Positions 34,112 through 43,476 of a stretch of DNA of 64,000 nt are shown here, one piece after another. Every line of letters starts with the position of its first letter. Within the stretch, counting starts at the first letter, position 1. Source of the stretch: Opitutales bacterium (GTDB taxonomy: Bacteria; Verrucomicrobiota; Verrucomicrobiia; Opitutales; Coraliomargaritaceae); contig JABBCA010000102.1 of NCBI GenBank assembly GCA_018607135.1, positions 6,742 to 70,741 of the forward strand, written 5' to 3'. The notes under the pieces are model-generated. The model was not told the DNA's origin, did no database searches, and saw nothing but the letters and a program-made list of their open reading frames with translations. The position numbers and the translations under genes are program-made.

Positions 34112-35461
34112 CTAAGCGGTAACGCGAATTTCGCCTTTCATCAGCTTTGGAAGAAGCGTGTCGCGGAGGTCGGTTAGGGTTTGGATTTGTTTAGCGTTAG
34201 ATTCGACCTTACTGAATAAAGGCGATGCTAATTGATGGAAATCAATCAATCGTTGATCGTCGGGACGTATGAGTTCTACTTCAGAGAAGGATGTTGTATT
34301 TATGTTTAAGGTTGCAGAACCTCCGGCTCCTAAATTTTGCAGAAACCCGTTGAGCGTCTTCAGTCTTAAAAAGAGGTATTCCGTTTCATTTTTCTGATTC
34401 GGAACAATAGAGTTTATCTGCTGATTGGTTTGTGCCGCAGAACTCGTCAGGGCTACTAATCCAACTGTCGCGATACAGCTTACCATTATTGATCCTTTTG
34501 GAATTGTTTTGTTACTCTGTGATTCTGCCCCTTCAGAGCTTAGGTATTCACCGCTTCTCAGAATAAACACATTGCCGTGCATATCAGGTATTTTGATGAA
34601 AAGCACTTCATCCCCATAGTTACTTTTAATCGCCTTGCTCGGAGTTTTTCCGCAGACGATCTTTCCGAAATCCTTCAATTTGCCAATCTGCCACCCCTCT
34701 GGAATCTCGCCAAGCTCTGACGGTATCATCTTCCCGCCGCTGTCCTTGTAGGGGTTGCCGTTTTCGTCGGGGAAGTTGAAGTCGATGAACCACCGTTTGA
34801 AGAGGGTTTGGGCAAGGGCTTCCAAGGTCTCGTTCTGCTCCCGCAACAACTCGATTTTGTCGTCCAAGCTACCGAGAACAGCAGCGATGGCTTTTTGCTC
34901 GGGGAGAGGTGGAAATGTCCGCGTAAACCCCTCTAGCATTCCTTTGGTCAAGGCATTCCGTGTAGCTCCTGCACTGGCTAGTCCCAAAAGATCTCCCTTA
35001 TTGGCCCGTGTAACCAGCATGTATTCAAGGAATCTCGGACTGGCTTCATATTGGTCTGCTCGAACAATAGCAACGTGCTGATTAACTCTGGCTGGAAGAA
35101 AACTTGAAGGGACACGACACACTCTTGCCACAGAGTCTCCGGTAATATTTATTAGGACATCCTCTGCCTCAATCTCGACATTAGCGAGTTGCCCCGCTTG
35201 CTCATCGTCTATGAAAGCCAATCCACTTGGCTCAAACTTGAGATCGAGAATATTTTGACTACGAATGAGCGAAATGCCTTGTTCTTTGTATGCATCTTTT
35301 CCCCCTCTTGGCGTTGCTCCGCTTCCGATTTTAGTTGTCAGTTCCGATAGAGGTCTTGGTGTCCACCCCTCAGGCACCCGCTCACCATCTTCGCCGAGGT
35401 AAAACCCCTTTTTGAAGTCGGAAGTTTGAGGAGTGAAGTTTGAATTATTTTCCGTGTCCAT
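34112..35461 (-). CDS. hsdS: Type I restriction-modification specificity subunit S
   Basis: The start at 35461 (MDTENNSNF), 4 nt after the Abi_2 stop, gives 449 residues, typical of HsdS. There are two target-recognition domains. TRD1 opens VPEGWTPRPLSELTTKIGSG and TRD2 opens IPEGWQIGKLKDFGKIVCGK. Each is followed by a conserved helical spacer (LPEQKAIAAVLGSLDDKIEL; later TLTDLRDTLLPKLMKGEI). The subunit selects the bipartite DNA target for both methylation and cleavage. Target sequence cannot be predicted from this. Confidence 0.95.
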   Translation of the reverse strand: MDTENNSNFTPQTSDFKKGFYLGEDGERVPEGWTPRPLSELTTKIGSGATPRGGKDAYKEQGISLIRSQNILDLKFEPSGLAFIDDEQAGQLANVEIEAEDVLINITGDSVARVCRVPSSFLPARVNQHVAIVRADQYEASPRFLEYMLVTRANKGDLLGLASAGATRNALTKGMLEGFTRTFPPLPEQKAIAAVLGSLDDKIELLREQNETLEALAQTLFKRWFIDFNFPDENGNPYKDSGGKMIPSELGEIPEGWQIGKLKDFGKIVCGKTPSKAIKSNYGDEVLFIKIPDMHGNVFILRSGEYLSSEGAESQSNKTIPKGSIMVSCIATVGLVALTSSAAQTNQQINSIVPNQKNETEYLFLRLKTLNGFLQNLGAGGSATLNINTTSFSEVELIRPDDQRLIDFHQLASPLFSKVESNAKQIQTLTDLRDTLLPKLMKGEIRVTA

Positions 35462-35465
35462 GATG

Positions 35466-36416
35466 TTACTTCGCCTCGGTAGTCCAAACGGGGTGGGCTT
35501 TCCAATTTTCGGTGAGTCCCATTTTTTTGAGTGCATTTGGGCACTTGGGGGCGTCGTCTGTAATGAGGGTTTCGATACGCTGGCACCAGTTGTTCGTAAA
35601 ATTGGACTCCGCGGCGCAATACGTGAGTAGTTTGCGTTGCAGGAGTAGACTGGCGAAAAGGTGACCATTGCTGAGAAGCTGCGGGGCTTGCCATAGTTTA
35701 CCTTGAGGCAGCTCCGGTTTGATCGACCATTCGCGATCCCAGAGGCGGGCATGATGCGCGCAAAGATTACGCACATAGACGAGATGGTGGAGGGCGGAGA
35801 TAAAGTCGAGCGGCTGCAGCTTGTAGCGTGATGCTATCCGTTTCACGTCGGCTTTTTGCATGCCTTCGATCATGCGAGAGAGTGTGCCAAAGGACATGAT
35901 CTCGGTCGCCACCCAAATCGGGAGGTCAGGAAACTCTGAGTAGGTTTTTTCAAAATGCTCAATAAATCGCTCGCTGGAGCGTTTGCTTTCTCCGCGAAGG
36001 CTACCCAGCCACTGTTTGTGGTTGAAGGCGGCTTCCTCGTTTTTTTTGCCAGTGTGCTTGACTGCTGTATAGAAATTTTCCGTGTCAGTATGCCCAAAGG
36101 CCTGATACTTTTCGCCAAAGGTGTAGGCGGCGCTGGTGCGGATATCCAACTCGATCACCTCCATTGATTCGTAAATCAGGTCGCGCAGGTTGCGGTCGAA
36201 CTCGTAGGCATGGCGAATCTGCTCAAAGCTCGTGCCCTTTATAAATTGATGACGTGAGGCTTCAAAAGCCAAGCCGTAACCGCTAAAGCGGTAGTAGTTC
36301 AAATGGCGAAGAAACGCTTCGGCATCGGTCGTGCATTCGATTTCAAGTCCGGCATCTTTAAGCTTTTGGAGCTGGCCGGTGACAGATAACCAAGTTTTAG
36401 CGTAAGGAGCTTTCAA
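35466..36416 (-). CDS. Abi_2 family (AbiD/AbiF-like) abortive infection protein
   Basis: The 316-residue cytoplasmic protein has the Abi_2 hallmark opening YAKTWLSVTGQLQKLKDAGL, then LRHLNYYRFSGYGLAF, then FDRNLRDLIYESMEVIELDI. Its late RNLCAHHARLWDR segment supplies the HEPN-type RxxxxH (R-N-L-C-A-H) catalytic site of RNases. Family members trigger abortive infection or act as TA toxins. The gene is inserted between hsdM and hsdS, 4 nt before hsdS, so expression is tied to the restriction system. Confidence 0.85.
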   Translation of the reverse strand: MKAPYAKTWLSVTGQLQKLKDAGLEIECTTDAEAFLRHLNYYRFSGYGLAFEASRHQFIKGTSFEQIRHAYEFDRNLRDLIYESMEVIELDIRTSAAYTFGEKYQAFGHTDTENFYTAVKHTGKKNEEAAFNHKQWLGSLRGESKRSSERFIEHFEKTYSEFPDLPIWVATEIMSFGTLSRMIEGMQKADVKRIASRYKLQPLDFISALHHLVYVRNLCAHHARLWDREWSIKPELPQGKLWQAPQLLSNGHLFASLLLQRKLLTYCAAESNFTNNWCQRIETLITDDAPKCPNALKKMGLTENWKAHPVWTTEAK

Positions 36417-36543
36417 GCAACCACTCCTTTCATTCGGTTCCAGAAACTAGGGCAAAAAAAGACGCGCCCTTTATGTGCATTCTCCCGAAGGACAAGAGGC
36501 ACGGCGCGTGTGTTACTTTCAAACATGCCAATAGGATCAAAAT

Positions 36544-36561
36544 GTGCAAGTATTTTTGCAC
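36544..36561. promoter_or_regulatory. Small palindrome between hsdM and the Abi_2 gene
   Basis: GTGCAA-GTATTT-TTGCAC is a 6-6-6 palindrome in the only sizeable gap (about 200 bp) of the operon. It may be an operator or part of an internal promoter for the Abi_2 gene. No other gene in this gap is convincing. Confidence 0.3.
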
Positions 36562-36617
36562 GTTGTGTCATAAGCGATAATAACAATCGGGGCATGTTTA
36601 AGGCGCTTCGCATTCGA

Positions 36618-38165
36618 TTAAAACTCTAGCTCAATACCCACCTTGGCGAGCTGGGTTTGGATTTCCTGATTCAGCTCGGCTTCTTTTTGAATTTGAGCGG
36701 TGAGCTTGCCGGTGAGGTCGGCGATTTTTTCCTCGTAGGGTATGCCGTCGTCTTCCTCATCAGGAATGCCGACGTAGCGACCTGGAGTGAGAATGAAGCT
36801 GTGCTTCTCGATGTCAGTGAGGCTGGCGGCTTTGCTGAATCCTTTCTCGTCTTCGTAGTCGCCTGTCTGCTTTCGCCAGTTCAGATAGGCATCGCGAATC
36901 TTCACCATGTCCTCCTCCGCAAAGGCGCGGTGGGTGCGGTCTTCCATGTAGCCCATGCTGGAGGCATCGATGAAGAGCGTTTCTTCCTGAGTGCGGCCAC
37001 GGCGCAAAAACCAGAGGCAGGCGGGAATGCCAGTGTTGTAGAAAAGCTGCTTCGGTAAAGCGACGATGCAATCGACCAGATTGGCTTTGACGAGAGCCTG
37101 CCGAATTTCGCCTTCGCCAGACTGATTCGAGGAGAGCGAGCCATTGGCCAAAACGAGTGAGCAAATCCCCGTCGGCGCAGTGTGGTAGAGCATGTGCTGA
37201 ATCCAACCATAGTTGGCGTTGCCCTTCGGTGGGGTTCCATACTGCCAGCGAGCGTCTCCTTGGAGCAGCTCAACGCCCCATTCGTCCTGATTGAAGGGTG
37301 GATTGGCGATGATGAAGTCGGCCTTCAGGTCGCGGTGCTCATCCTTGAGGAAAGAGCCCTCGGCGTTCCATTGGATTCCGCTGCCGTCAATGCCGCGAAT
37401 GGCTAGGTTCATGCGGGACAGCTTCCAAGTGGTCTGGTTGCTCTCCTGACCGTAGAGCGAAAGGTCATCCAATCCGCCGCCGTGCTCTTCCACGAACTTC
37501 TCGGACATGACAAACATACCACCCGAACCACAGGCAGGGTCATAGACCCGCCCCTTGTAAGGCTCGATCATTTCCACCATCAGGCGGACAATCGACTTCG
37601 GCGTATAGAACTGTCCGCCCTTCTTGCCCTCGGCATTGGCGAACTCGCCAAGGAAGTATTCATACACCCGGCCAAGCAAATCCTTACTCTGAGCAGCGGC
37701 ATCGCCAATCGCAGTATCTGCAATCAGATCGATCAGACCGCCGAGCGTGGCTTGATCGAGGTTTTCCTTGGCGTAGATCTTCGGCAGCACGCCTTTGAGC
37801 GAAGCGTTCTCCCGCTCGATGGCATCCATCGCAGTATCCAGTGCCTTGCCAACGGTGGGCAGTTTGGAAGAGGCGTGAATCGTTTCCCATCGAGCTTCAC
37901 TGGGCACCCAGAAGACACCCGCTCCCGCATAGAAGTCGCGGTCTTCGAGGTCGATAAACTCACCCTCACCAAAGTCCGTTTCGCCTGCCTTCAGCTTCTC
38001 ACGGTATTCCTCAAAAGCATCCGAAATGTATTTCAGGAAGATCAGTCCTAACACGACGTGCTTATATTCAGCGGCGTCGATGTTCTTGCGCAGCTTGTCG
38101 GCAGCTTTGAAAAGCTGTTTTTCAAACGGCTCGGAGGCTTTGGCGGTTTTCTTTTTCGCAGGCAT
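36618..38165 (-). CDS. hsdM: Type I restriction-modification DNA methyltransferase subunit M
   Basis: The start at 38165 (MPAKKKTAKASEPFEKQLF) gives 515 residues. The HsdM N-terminal helical domain (LRKNIDAAEYKHVVLGLIFLK) is followed by GGQFYTPKSIV. The SAM-binding motif is DPACGSGG (209-216) and the catalytic motif is NPPF (288-291), typical of N6-adenine methylases. A C-terminal coiled coil (ADLTGKLTAQIQKEAELNQE) contacts HsdS. Start codon is 4 nt after the ParD-like stop. Confidence 0.95.
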   Translation of the reverse strand: MPAKKKTAKASEPFEKQLFKAADKLRKNIDAAEYKHVVLGLIFLKYISDAFEEYREKLKAGETDFGEGEFIDLEDRDFYAGAGVFWVPSEARWETIHASSKLPTVGKALDTAMDAIERENASLKGVLPKIYAKENLDQATLGGLIDLIADTAIGDAAAQSKDLLGRVYEYFLGEFANAEGKKGGQFYTPKSIVRLMVEMIEPYKGRVYDPACGSGGMFVMSEKFVEEHGGGLDDLSLYGQESNQTTWKLSRMNLAIRGIDGSGIQWNAEGSFLKDEHRDLKADFIIANPPFNQDEWGVELLQGDARWQYGTPPKGNANYGWIQHMLYHTAPTGICSLVLANGSLSSNQSGEGEIRQALVKANLVDCIVALPKQLFYNTGIPACLWFLRRGRTQEETLFIDASSMGYMEDRTHRAFAEEDMVKIRDAYLNWRKQTGDYEDEKGFSKAASLTDIEKHSFILTPGRYVGIPDEEDDGIPYEEKIADLTGKLTAQIQKEAELNQEIQTQLAKVGIELEF

Positions 38166-38169
38166 AAAA

Positions 38170-38349
38170 TTATTGATTCTTAGGTGACTTCTTTTTCGCG
38201 CTCTTTTTGGGAGCCGAATGAAGTTGGGATTCACGGATCTCCAGAAGGCGAAGTCCCTCGCGCACCACCTCACTGGCGGAGCGATAGCGTCCTTGCTCAA
38301 CCAATTGGTTGACGAATTCTTCGAGCTTATCGGTCAGTGAGACATTCAT
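38170..38349 (-). CDS. ParD/CopG-type ribbon-helix-helix antitoxin-like protein, first gene of the hsd operon
   Basis: From ATG 38349 (MNVSLTDKLEEFVNQLV) this gives 59 residues. The ribbon-helix-helix core NVSLTDKLEEFV and RYRSASEVVREGLRLLE matches ParD antitoxins. A Lys/Ser-rich tail (APKKSAKKKSPKNQ) replaces the usual toxin-binding end. No ParE toxin gene is adjacent; the next gene is hsdM, 4 nt later. It may act as a repressor of the operon. An orphan antitoxin is the alternative. Confidence 0.8.
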   Translation of the reverse strand: MNVSLTDKLEEFVNQLVEQGRYRSASEVVREGLRLLEIRESQLHSAPKKSAKKKSPKNQ

Positions 38350-38385
38350 TCGTTGGCAGGTTAGGGACTCAGTCAAAAATGTCAA

Positions 38386-38716
38386 AGTTCGTTATTGGGA
38401 GATTTTGCCGCTTTGCGGTCATTTCGCAGAAATGTTCACGCAAGCCGGATGAGAGGGGCATCGCCTCCGTTTCATCCTAAATTCGGCAGTCAAAAATGAG
38501 AAAAAGGTTAAAGCAATTGTAGATGAATCAGTTACGCTCAAGCGAGCTCTCGCCAAAATGGCGACGATTTTTTTCTCATTTTATGACCGCAATGGGTTGA
38601 GAGGTCTTGCCGCCAATCCAGCGTTCCAAGCCACTTGCAGTGGGGACCACAGCTAAGTGTCTTGCGCCTTGTATTGACGGCAAACCTTCCCAACTGCCGA
38701 TTTTAGGTTCATCCAC
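38386..38716. other. Intergenic region upstream of the hsd operon
   Basis: No gene seen in 331 bp. It should contain the hsd operon promoter (leftward) and that of the small gene at 38717. CAAAAATGAGAAAAA near 38493 and TTTTTTTCTCATTTTA near 38568 are inverted to each other across about 60 bp and could pair. Confidence 0.35.
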
Positions 38717-38926
38717 ATGAGCGATTTTACTATTCCAACCTTATTCGGCACGCCGCCACCTGGCCCGGAGTCCATCGAGCGCGATGGTCGCCGCTACGTG
38801 CGCGAGTGGCCTGCTTCAAAACTGGAGCCAACGGTTCCCTACATCGAAAAGGACGGCCAGCGATACTTGCTGGACGAGGCTGCTGAGTTGAACCCGAACT
38901 ATGCAAACGGACTTTTTGAGCAATAG
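38717..38926 (+). CDS. Small conserved-looking hypothetical protein
   Basis: The 69-residue acidic protein contains an internal duplication: IERDGRRYVRE at about 20-30 and IEKDGQRYLLDE at about 43-54. The regular codon pattern and repeat suggest a real gene, but the family is not recognised. No signal peptide or helix. Confidence 0.45.
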   Translation: MSDFTIPTLFGTPPPGPESIERDGRRYVREWPASKLEPTVPYIEKDGQRYLLDEAAELNPNYANGLFEQ

Positions 38927-38998
38927 GATTCAGGGCAAAGCCTTAAAAACAACCGCCGGCATGGTTCATTCGACGATGCCTGAAATAGACGCTACGGA

Positions 38999-41900
38999 TC
39001 AACGAGCCACTTCGACTTTTAAAAAGCCTGGATTGCTCGTAACTGGAATACTTGCACGCACTCGTGTGTAGGTGGCTGTATCCTCCAAAATTTCTTCGGT
39101 TACGCCCGTTGACGACCAGACTACATTTGGACTTAGCGAGTTTGTCTGCAAACATTGGACAGTAATACCAGCATCCTTGCGTCTCTTAAACTCGATGGAA
39201 AATTCGCCAGACGCTAGGTCGGGCTCCAAATCGGCCAGATTAATAATTAGCGGCTCGGAGAGCGTGCCAAATTCGTAAAGATTGGCGAGGCCATCCTGGT
39301 CTGGGTCTGCTTGGTCTCCAGCGATCGAAGGTGTGTTGGCATCTGCGCCAAACTTATCGAAGCGCCAGTCATCCACAGGCAGGTCTTCGATGACTTGTGA
39401 CGCAGATGGGCTGGTGTCTACGCCGTAGGCGGTTTGGGGAACTAGATTCAGCGTTATCGTCTCAAGGCCTTCAGCAACTGAGTCGGTGAGTGGCGTGACG
39501 TCAAAAGATACTGAAGTAGTGTTTGCAGGCAGATCTACACTTGCGGGGAAGGTGAAGTCTAATCCACCTTGAGCCAAACCGATGCTTTCAATCGTGATAG
39601 TAATGGCCCCAGTCGGCCCTACTCGATTGATGGTGAATTGGGCACTGCTCGGCGAGAGCTCAGAAAATGGGGCGCTGGGCCCCTCGAGGCTGAGAATGGG
39701 CTTGTCGTTGACGCTGACCGACTCCTCGAAGGCATTACTATTTAGAAAGTAATCAAACTGATCGCTTACCGACGCACGAACCGTGGCCAACTCAGACCCT
39801 TCGATCAGCGCATCAGGTAGTCCAGCGATCGTCACTTCGGCGCTCGCAGCGCCCGCAGGGATCGTTATCTGCCCTGAGAGTTGTTGGTAATCAGTGCCGT
39901 GTAGTGCGACACCTGCGACACCGTAATTGATTGATAGCGGCAGCGGCGATATAGGATCACGTGTGAAGCGAATCGTGCCGACACTGTTATTGCCCTCCCC
40001 TGTGTTGTTATCGGTCAAATCGACGGTAACGGTTGGAATTTCATCATCGTGAATATCGATAAAGATATTGGAAGGATCCCGATCTCGGACGTAGCCAGTG
40101 CCGTTATTGAGACGAAACTGCGTCTTTTCGTAGCCTTCCAGTTCTGTATCGTTGATCGCAAGGACCTGTAGAACCGCGGTGCTTGCACCCGCTGGAATCA
40201 CGATACTCTTTACCCCGGTATCAAAGGCGTAGTCGACACCGTATTCAGCAAGCCCTGGGGCGGCGTCCGTGCCAATATTAACAGTGAGCGCGTTGGTGGT
40301 ATCACCGTAGCGAATAAAGAGCACCTCTGCACTGCCGCCGTCCTCTGCCATGGCGCGGCTCATAGGTATGGCGCGCACGCGTGGGTCTGCGCTCTCGTTA
40401 TCTTCGATCAATAGAGTCGCTTTGGTTGTGGTGCTGTTGACGACTGATACATTATCCAGCATACCGAGTGAGAGCACCACGTCTTCAGGGCCTTCCACAT
40501 TGGAATCATCCACGGCAGTCACGGTCAACGTGAGGCTATCAATGTTGCTTGCCATAAAATAGACGCCGTTCACTGGTGCTGGGCTTAGAGTGTAGTCGGT
40601 ATTCTCGATCGCATCGCCAGAAGTGGAAACGCGAAAGCTGATATCGCTAGCAAAATTATTGGCTAATTTGACCCGAGAAATGGTGAACTGCCCGACTGCG
40701 CCACCCTCTGCTGGTGCCCCGGTCGCCGTCACTTGGAGCGCACGGGCGCGAAAACCGACGTCAACAGCACTTGGGCCGACGACGACTGGATTCGTGAACC
40801 CGCGTGTCCCGTAGGTATCAAAATCCTTGCGCGCACGCACCGTATAGCTAGCAGCAGGTAGGCTCCCGATGACGTAATTTCCGTCTTCGTCGGTAAGTGT
40901 GGCACGGTAGTCGGAATCATTCAATCCGAGGCCGTTACTCACCGCGACTCCTGCCACACCATTTCCAGCATGATCGATAATTTGGCCTGAAATCGAAAAG
41001 TCCGTAGGCGTTCCAACAGTGATAGGAATCGACTTAAAACAAGTGCCGCCTTTCATGTCAGAGACCACCGCGATGACGTTGTAAACACCTGCAGCACTCC
41101 AACTTCGACTGCGTGCCGTGAAGGTTGACCAACTGAAGTTTTGATACACTTGATTGTCAAAATACCAATAATAGCAAAGTTCGTCGCCATCCGCATCTGA
41201 GATATTTGATAGAGTAAAATCAACGGATTCGCCGACCGCTGGATTCGTGTTTGAAGCAGTCAACATTGCCGTTGGCGGTGAATTCGTGCTGAAGTCCTGC
41301 TCGTGGTGCACTTGCACATCGATCCAAGAGTAGTCGGTGCTCCGTGCGACGGGGGTTATGTGCACCCCTTGCTCATGATCCGAGAAGGTCCAACCGATGG
41401 GGATGGGCGAATCGCTGGTGTCTTTTTTAGACCAATAGGTGACGTCGATACGGTGTGGTATGCCCTGATTGATCGTCCACCCTGGTCCTTGCGCTTGGAG
41501 CAAAAGACCGTTTCGAAATGCGGTATTGTTGTAGTTATTGCGGTATTCGAGCCAATAGCTCCCACGGTTGGGCGTGGGGACTTGAATTGCATAGTGCTTG
41601 TCTGGGTCAATCGTGCTATCGTCAATGGCATAGATACGATGCCGTCCACTGACTAAACTTTCGACGTATTCGGAATCCTTGAGCCACCCCAAGCGCTGCT
41701 TTTGAAACGCACAGAAGCCTGTATCATTTAAATTGTAATTCTCGGCCATCACACAATACCCGTGCCCATACTCAATGCTGGAGCTTGGACCAATGGAGGC
41801 TTTGAGGTCTGTATCCCAACCATTGGAGTGAAAGAGTTTGAGGTTATGCCCTAGCTCATGCACGAGCAGACCCTCGGTGCTAAAACGGACCCAAAGGTCG

Positions 41901-43210
41901 CCTGGATTATTACCAATATTAGCGAAACCGCCAAACGTCCCGGGCGAACCATTGTAGCGATACACGCGATGCCCGTATTGGCTGGGGTCATACCCCATAT
42001 CAATTGCGACCTGTCTAGCATCACTGCCGAGTAGTGCGACCCCCTGACTGGCATTGGCATAGTAGGATTGATTTTCGGGAAGCACGATTACGGGCGTGAC
42101 AGTAGGCAGAATTTGCATGCGCCCCCATGAGGATTCTAACAAGTGTTCATTTACCGTTTGTAGGTTGGAATAGACGCTGGCCTCGGTCTGCACAACGTCG
42201 TTGGGCTGATCCGCGAACGTAACCCGCATGTAAAGCAGTGTTCGATAACCAGTCGATTGACCACCAGTCGCAACACCTCCCTCTCGATTCGTCAGTGGCA
42301 GTGAGTCTGGCTGCCCCGTAATAGAGGATGCAGGAGCCGCAGCCATGAGTTCGCTCTCAGACGGTGCACCCGAACTCCCTCCATTGAACAGCGATGCTGC
42401 AGTCTGAGTTTCCTCTGGATTGATTACGGGTGAATCAAAGCTATCCGTGCCCACATGGCTTACATTTCCAGCTAGTCGATGACTTTCAGCTTCGATTTGC
42501 TCCAATGGCATCGCGTTAAAAACTGCAGTTGAATCGATGGCGAAGCCCTCTAGCTGAACAGTTTTGATTGAAGTGACTTGCACCAAGTGGCCAATGGGAA
42601 ACGCATCGTAAGTCTTATCGCCGATAGTCGCCTTATGAATAATTGATGGAAGGTCTGGGCATGAATGACTCTCCGTGCGGTTATGCCCACAGGTAGACGC
42701 CTCCCAATGACATGCTGAAAATACATTCCAGTCGCCTGCCCCTTCAATAGGCTCTTCTAGGAATGTTTGCAAAGTAGTCGGCAACGAGGCCAGCACCGCT
42801 GGAGGTAACATTTGCTCCCATGCGAGCTGGGGATCTTTTTTGATTAAATTTTTCAGCGATTCCTGTCTCGCCTGCGCGAGCTCTTGAATACGAAGTGGTG
42901 TAATCGCTTTGCCTGACAACTCGTCGAGTGCCCACTGGTTGAACTCACGAACAGCAGATAGGTCGATCTTAGACTCGTCGGCAGTGCGGGCCTGAACCAG
43001 TTGCTCGGTCCAAGAATCTAAGGTGGGCGCCTGCACTGGAGCCCTCGCGTCACTCACCAGGGAGGGATCAAGCAGAGCAGTTGATGTCGGCTCGGTATGC
43101 AGATAGCCATTGGCTGCGAGCGACTTACTTGGCTGGCGCTCTACACGAAACAATCCGAAAATTGCTGCAAGTATTAAGGCAAGGATTCCAAAATAGGCGG
43201 ATGTCTTCAT
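38999..43210 (-). CDS. Large secreted zinc-metalloprotease-like protein with PKD and Calx-beta domains
   Basis: The 1403-residue protein has an N-terminal signal/anchor (about 4-21) and a propeptide-like region. The catalytic domain has HELGHNLKLFH (451-461), the HExxHxxxxxH zinc motif with an extra turn-type histidine, as in reprolysin/M6-like proteases. Next come a PKD-like domain (about 648-735), a carboxypeptidase-regulatory-like domain (about 742-805) and several Calx-beta repeats (about 820-1245). The end segment has DDWRFDKFGAD and DQDGLANLYEFG, a C-terminal block common in this phylum. It is likely surface-exposed and may act on glycoproteins or self-processing. It is located downstream of the sulfatase/GH110 genes on the same strand. 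Confidence 0.8.
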   Translation of the reverse strand: MKTSAYFGILALILAAIFGLFRVERQPSKSLAANGYLHTEPTSTALLDPSLVSDARAPVQAPTLDSWTEQLVQARTADESKIDLSAVREFNQWALDELSGKAITPLRIQELAQARQESLKNLIKKDPQLAWEQMLPPAVLASLPTTLQTFLEEPIEGAGDWNVFSACHWEASTCGHNRTESHSCPDLPSIIHKATIGDKTYDAFPIGHLVQVTSIKTVQLEGFAIDSTAVFNAMPLEQIEAESHRLAGNVSHVGTDSFDSPVINPEETQTAASLFNGGSSGAPSESELMAAAPASSITGQPDSLPLTNREGGVATGGQSTGYRTLLYMRVTFADQPNDVVQTEASVYSNLQTVNEHLLESSWGRMQILPTVTPVIVLPENQSYYANASQGVALLGSDARQVAIDMGYDPSQYGHRVYRYNGSPGTFGGFANIGNNPGDLWVRFSTEGLLVHELGHNLKLFHSNGWDTDLKASIGPSSSIEYGHGYCVMAENYNLNDTGFCAFQKQRLGWLKDSEYVESLVSGRHRIYAIDDSTIDPDKHYAIQVPTPNRGSYWLEYRNNYNNTAFRNGLLLQAQGPGWTINQGIPHRIDVTYWSKKDTSDSPIPIGWTFSDHEQGVHITPVARSTDYSWIDVQVHHEQDFSTNSPPTAMLTASNTNPAVGESVDFTLSNISDADGDELCYYWYFDNQVYQNFSWSTFTARSRSWSAAGVYNVIAVVSDMKGGTCFKSIPITVGTPTDFSISGQIIDHAGNGVAGVAVSNGLGLNDSDYRATLTDEDGNYVIGSLPAASYTVRARKDFDTYGTRGFTNPVVVGPSAVDVGFRARALQVTATGAPAEGGAVGQFTISRVKLANNFASDISFRVSTSGDAIENTDYTLSPAPVNGVYFMASNIDSLTLTVTAVDDSNVEGPEDVVLSLGMLDNVSVVNSTTTKATLLIEDNESADPRVRAIPMSRAMAEDGGSAEVLFIRYGDTTNALTVNIGTDAAPGLAEYGVDYAFDTGVKSIVIPAGASTAVLQVLAINDTELEGYEKTQFRLNNGTGYVRDRDPSNIFIDIHDDEIPTVTVDLTDNNTGEGNNSVGTIRFTRDPISPLPLSINYGVAGVALHGTDYQQLSGQITIPAGAASAEVTIAGLPDALIEGSELATVRASVSDQFDYFLNSNAFEESVSVNDKPILSLEGPSAPFSELSPSSAQFTINRVGPTGAITITIESIGLAQGGLDFTFPASVDLPANTTSVSFDVTPLTDSVAEGLETITLNLVPQTAYGVDTSPSASQVIEDLPVDDWRFDKFGADANTPSIAGDQADPDQDGLANLYEFGTLSEPLIINLADLEPDLASGEFSIEFKRRKDAGITVQCLQTNSLSPNVVWSSTGVTEEILEDTATYTRVRASIPVTSNPGFLKVEVAR

Positions 43211-43363
43211 GGGGCACTTGAGTCACATTAGATTTCGTTTAAAAGCACGGAGGGCGCATCTAATGACTGGGTAAAACTTTAGAGGTGTTGTCTTTACAAC
43301 TTAAACGAGATGCTAACTTACCCAGAACGTGATGATATGCAAAAAACATCTACGACTCAGAAA

Positions 43364-43375
43364 GTAAACGTTCAC
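43364..43375. promoter_or_regulatory. Candidate LacI-type operator
   Basis: GTAAACGTTCAC, an imperfect palindrome around ACGT, lies about 155 bp upstream of the metalloprotease start. Similar words are at 49718-49730, 60275-60287 and 60390-60402. The shared core is AACGTT. Confidence 0.3.
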
Positions 43376-43476
43376 CAGTCAATCAAGCGGCTCTCTAGCG
43401 GTGGATTTCGCGGCACCCAGAACTGCAATCAGATAGGCAAGGTGCTCCGTCTCAGGGTAGACCTGTCGCAGTCAGC

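Noticed and set aside
36413-36613. 66-residue frame between hsdM and the Abi_2 gene
   Set aside because: No ribosome-binding site, no recognisable protein features, and overlap with the Abi_2 start. More likely regulatory spacer.
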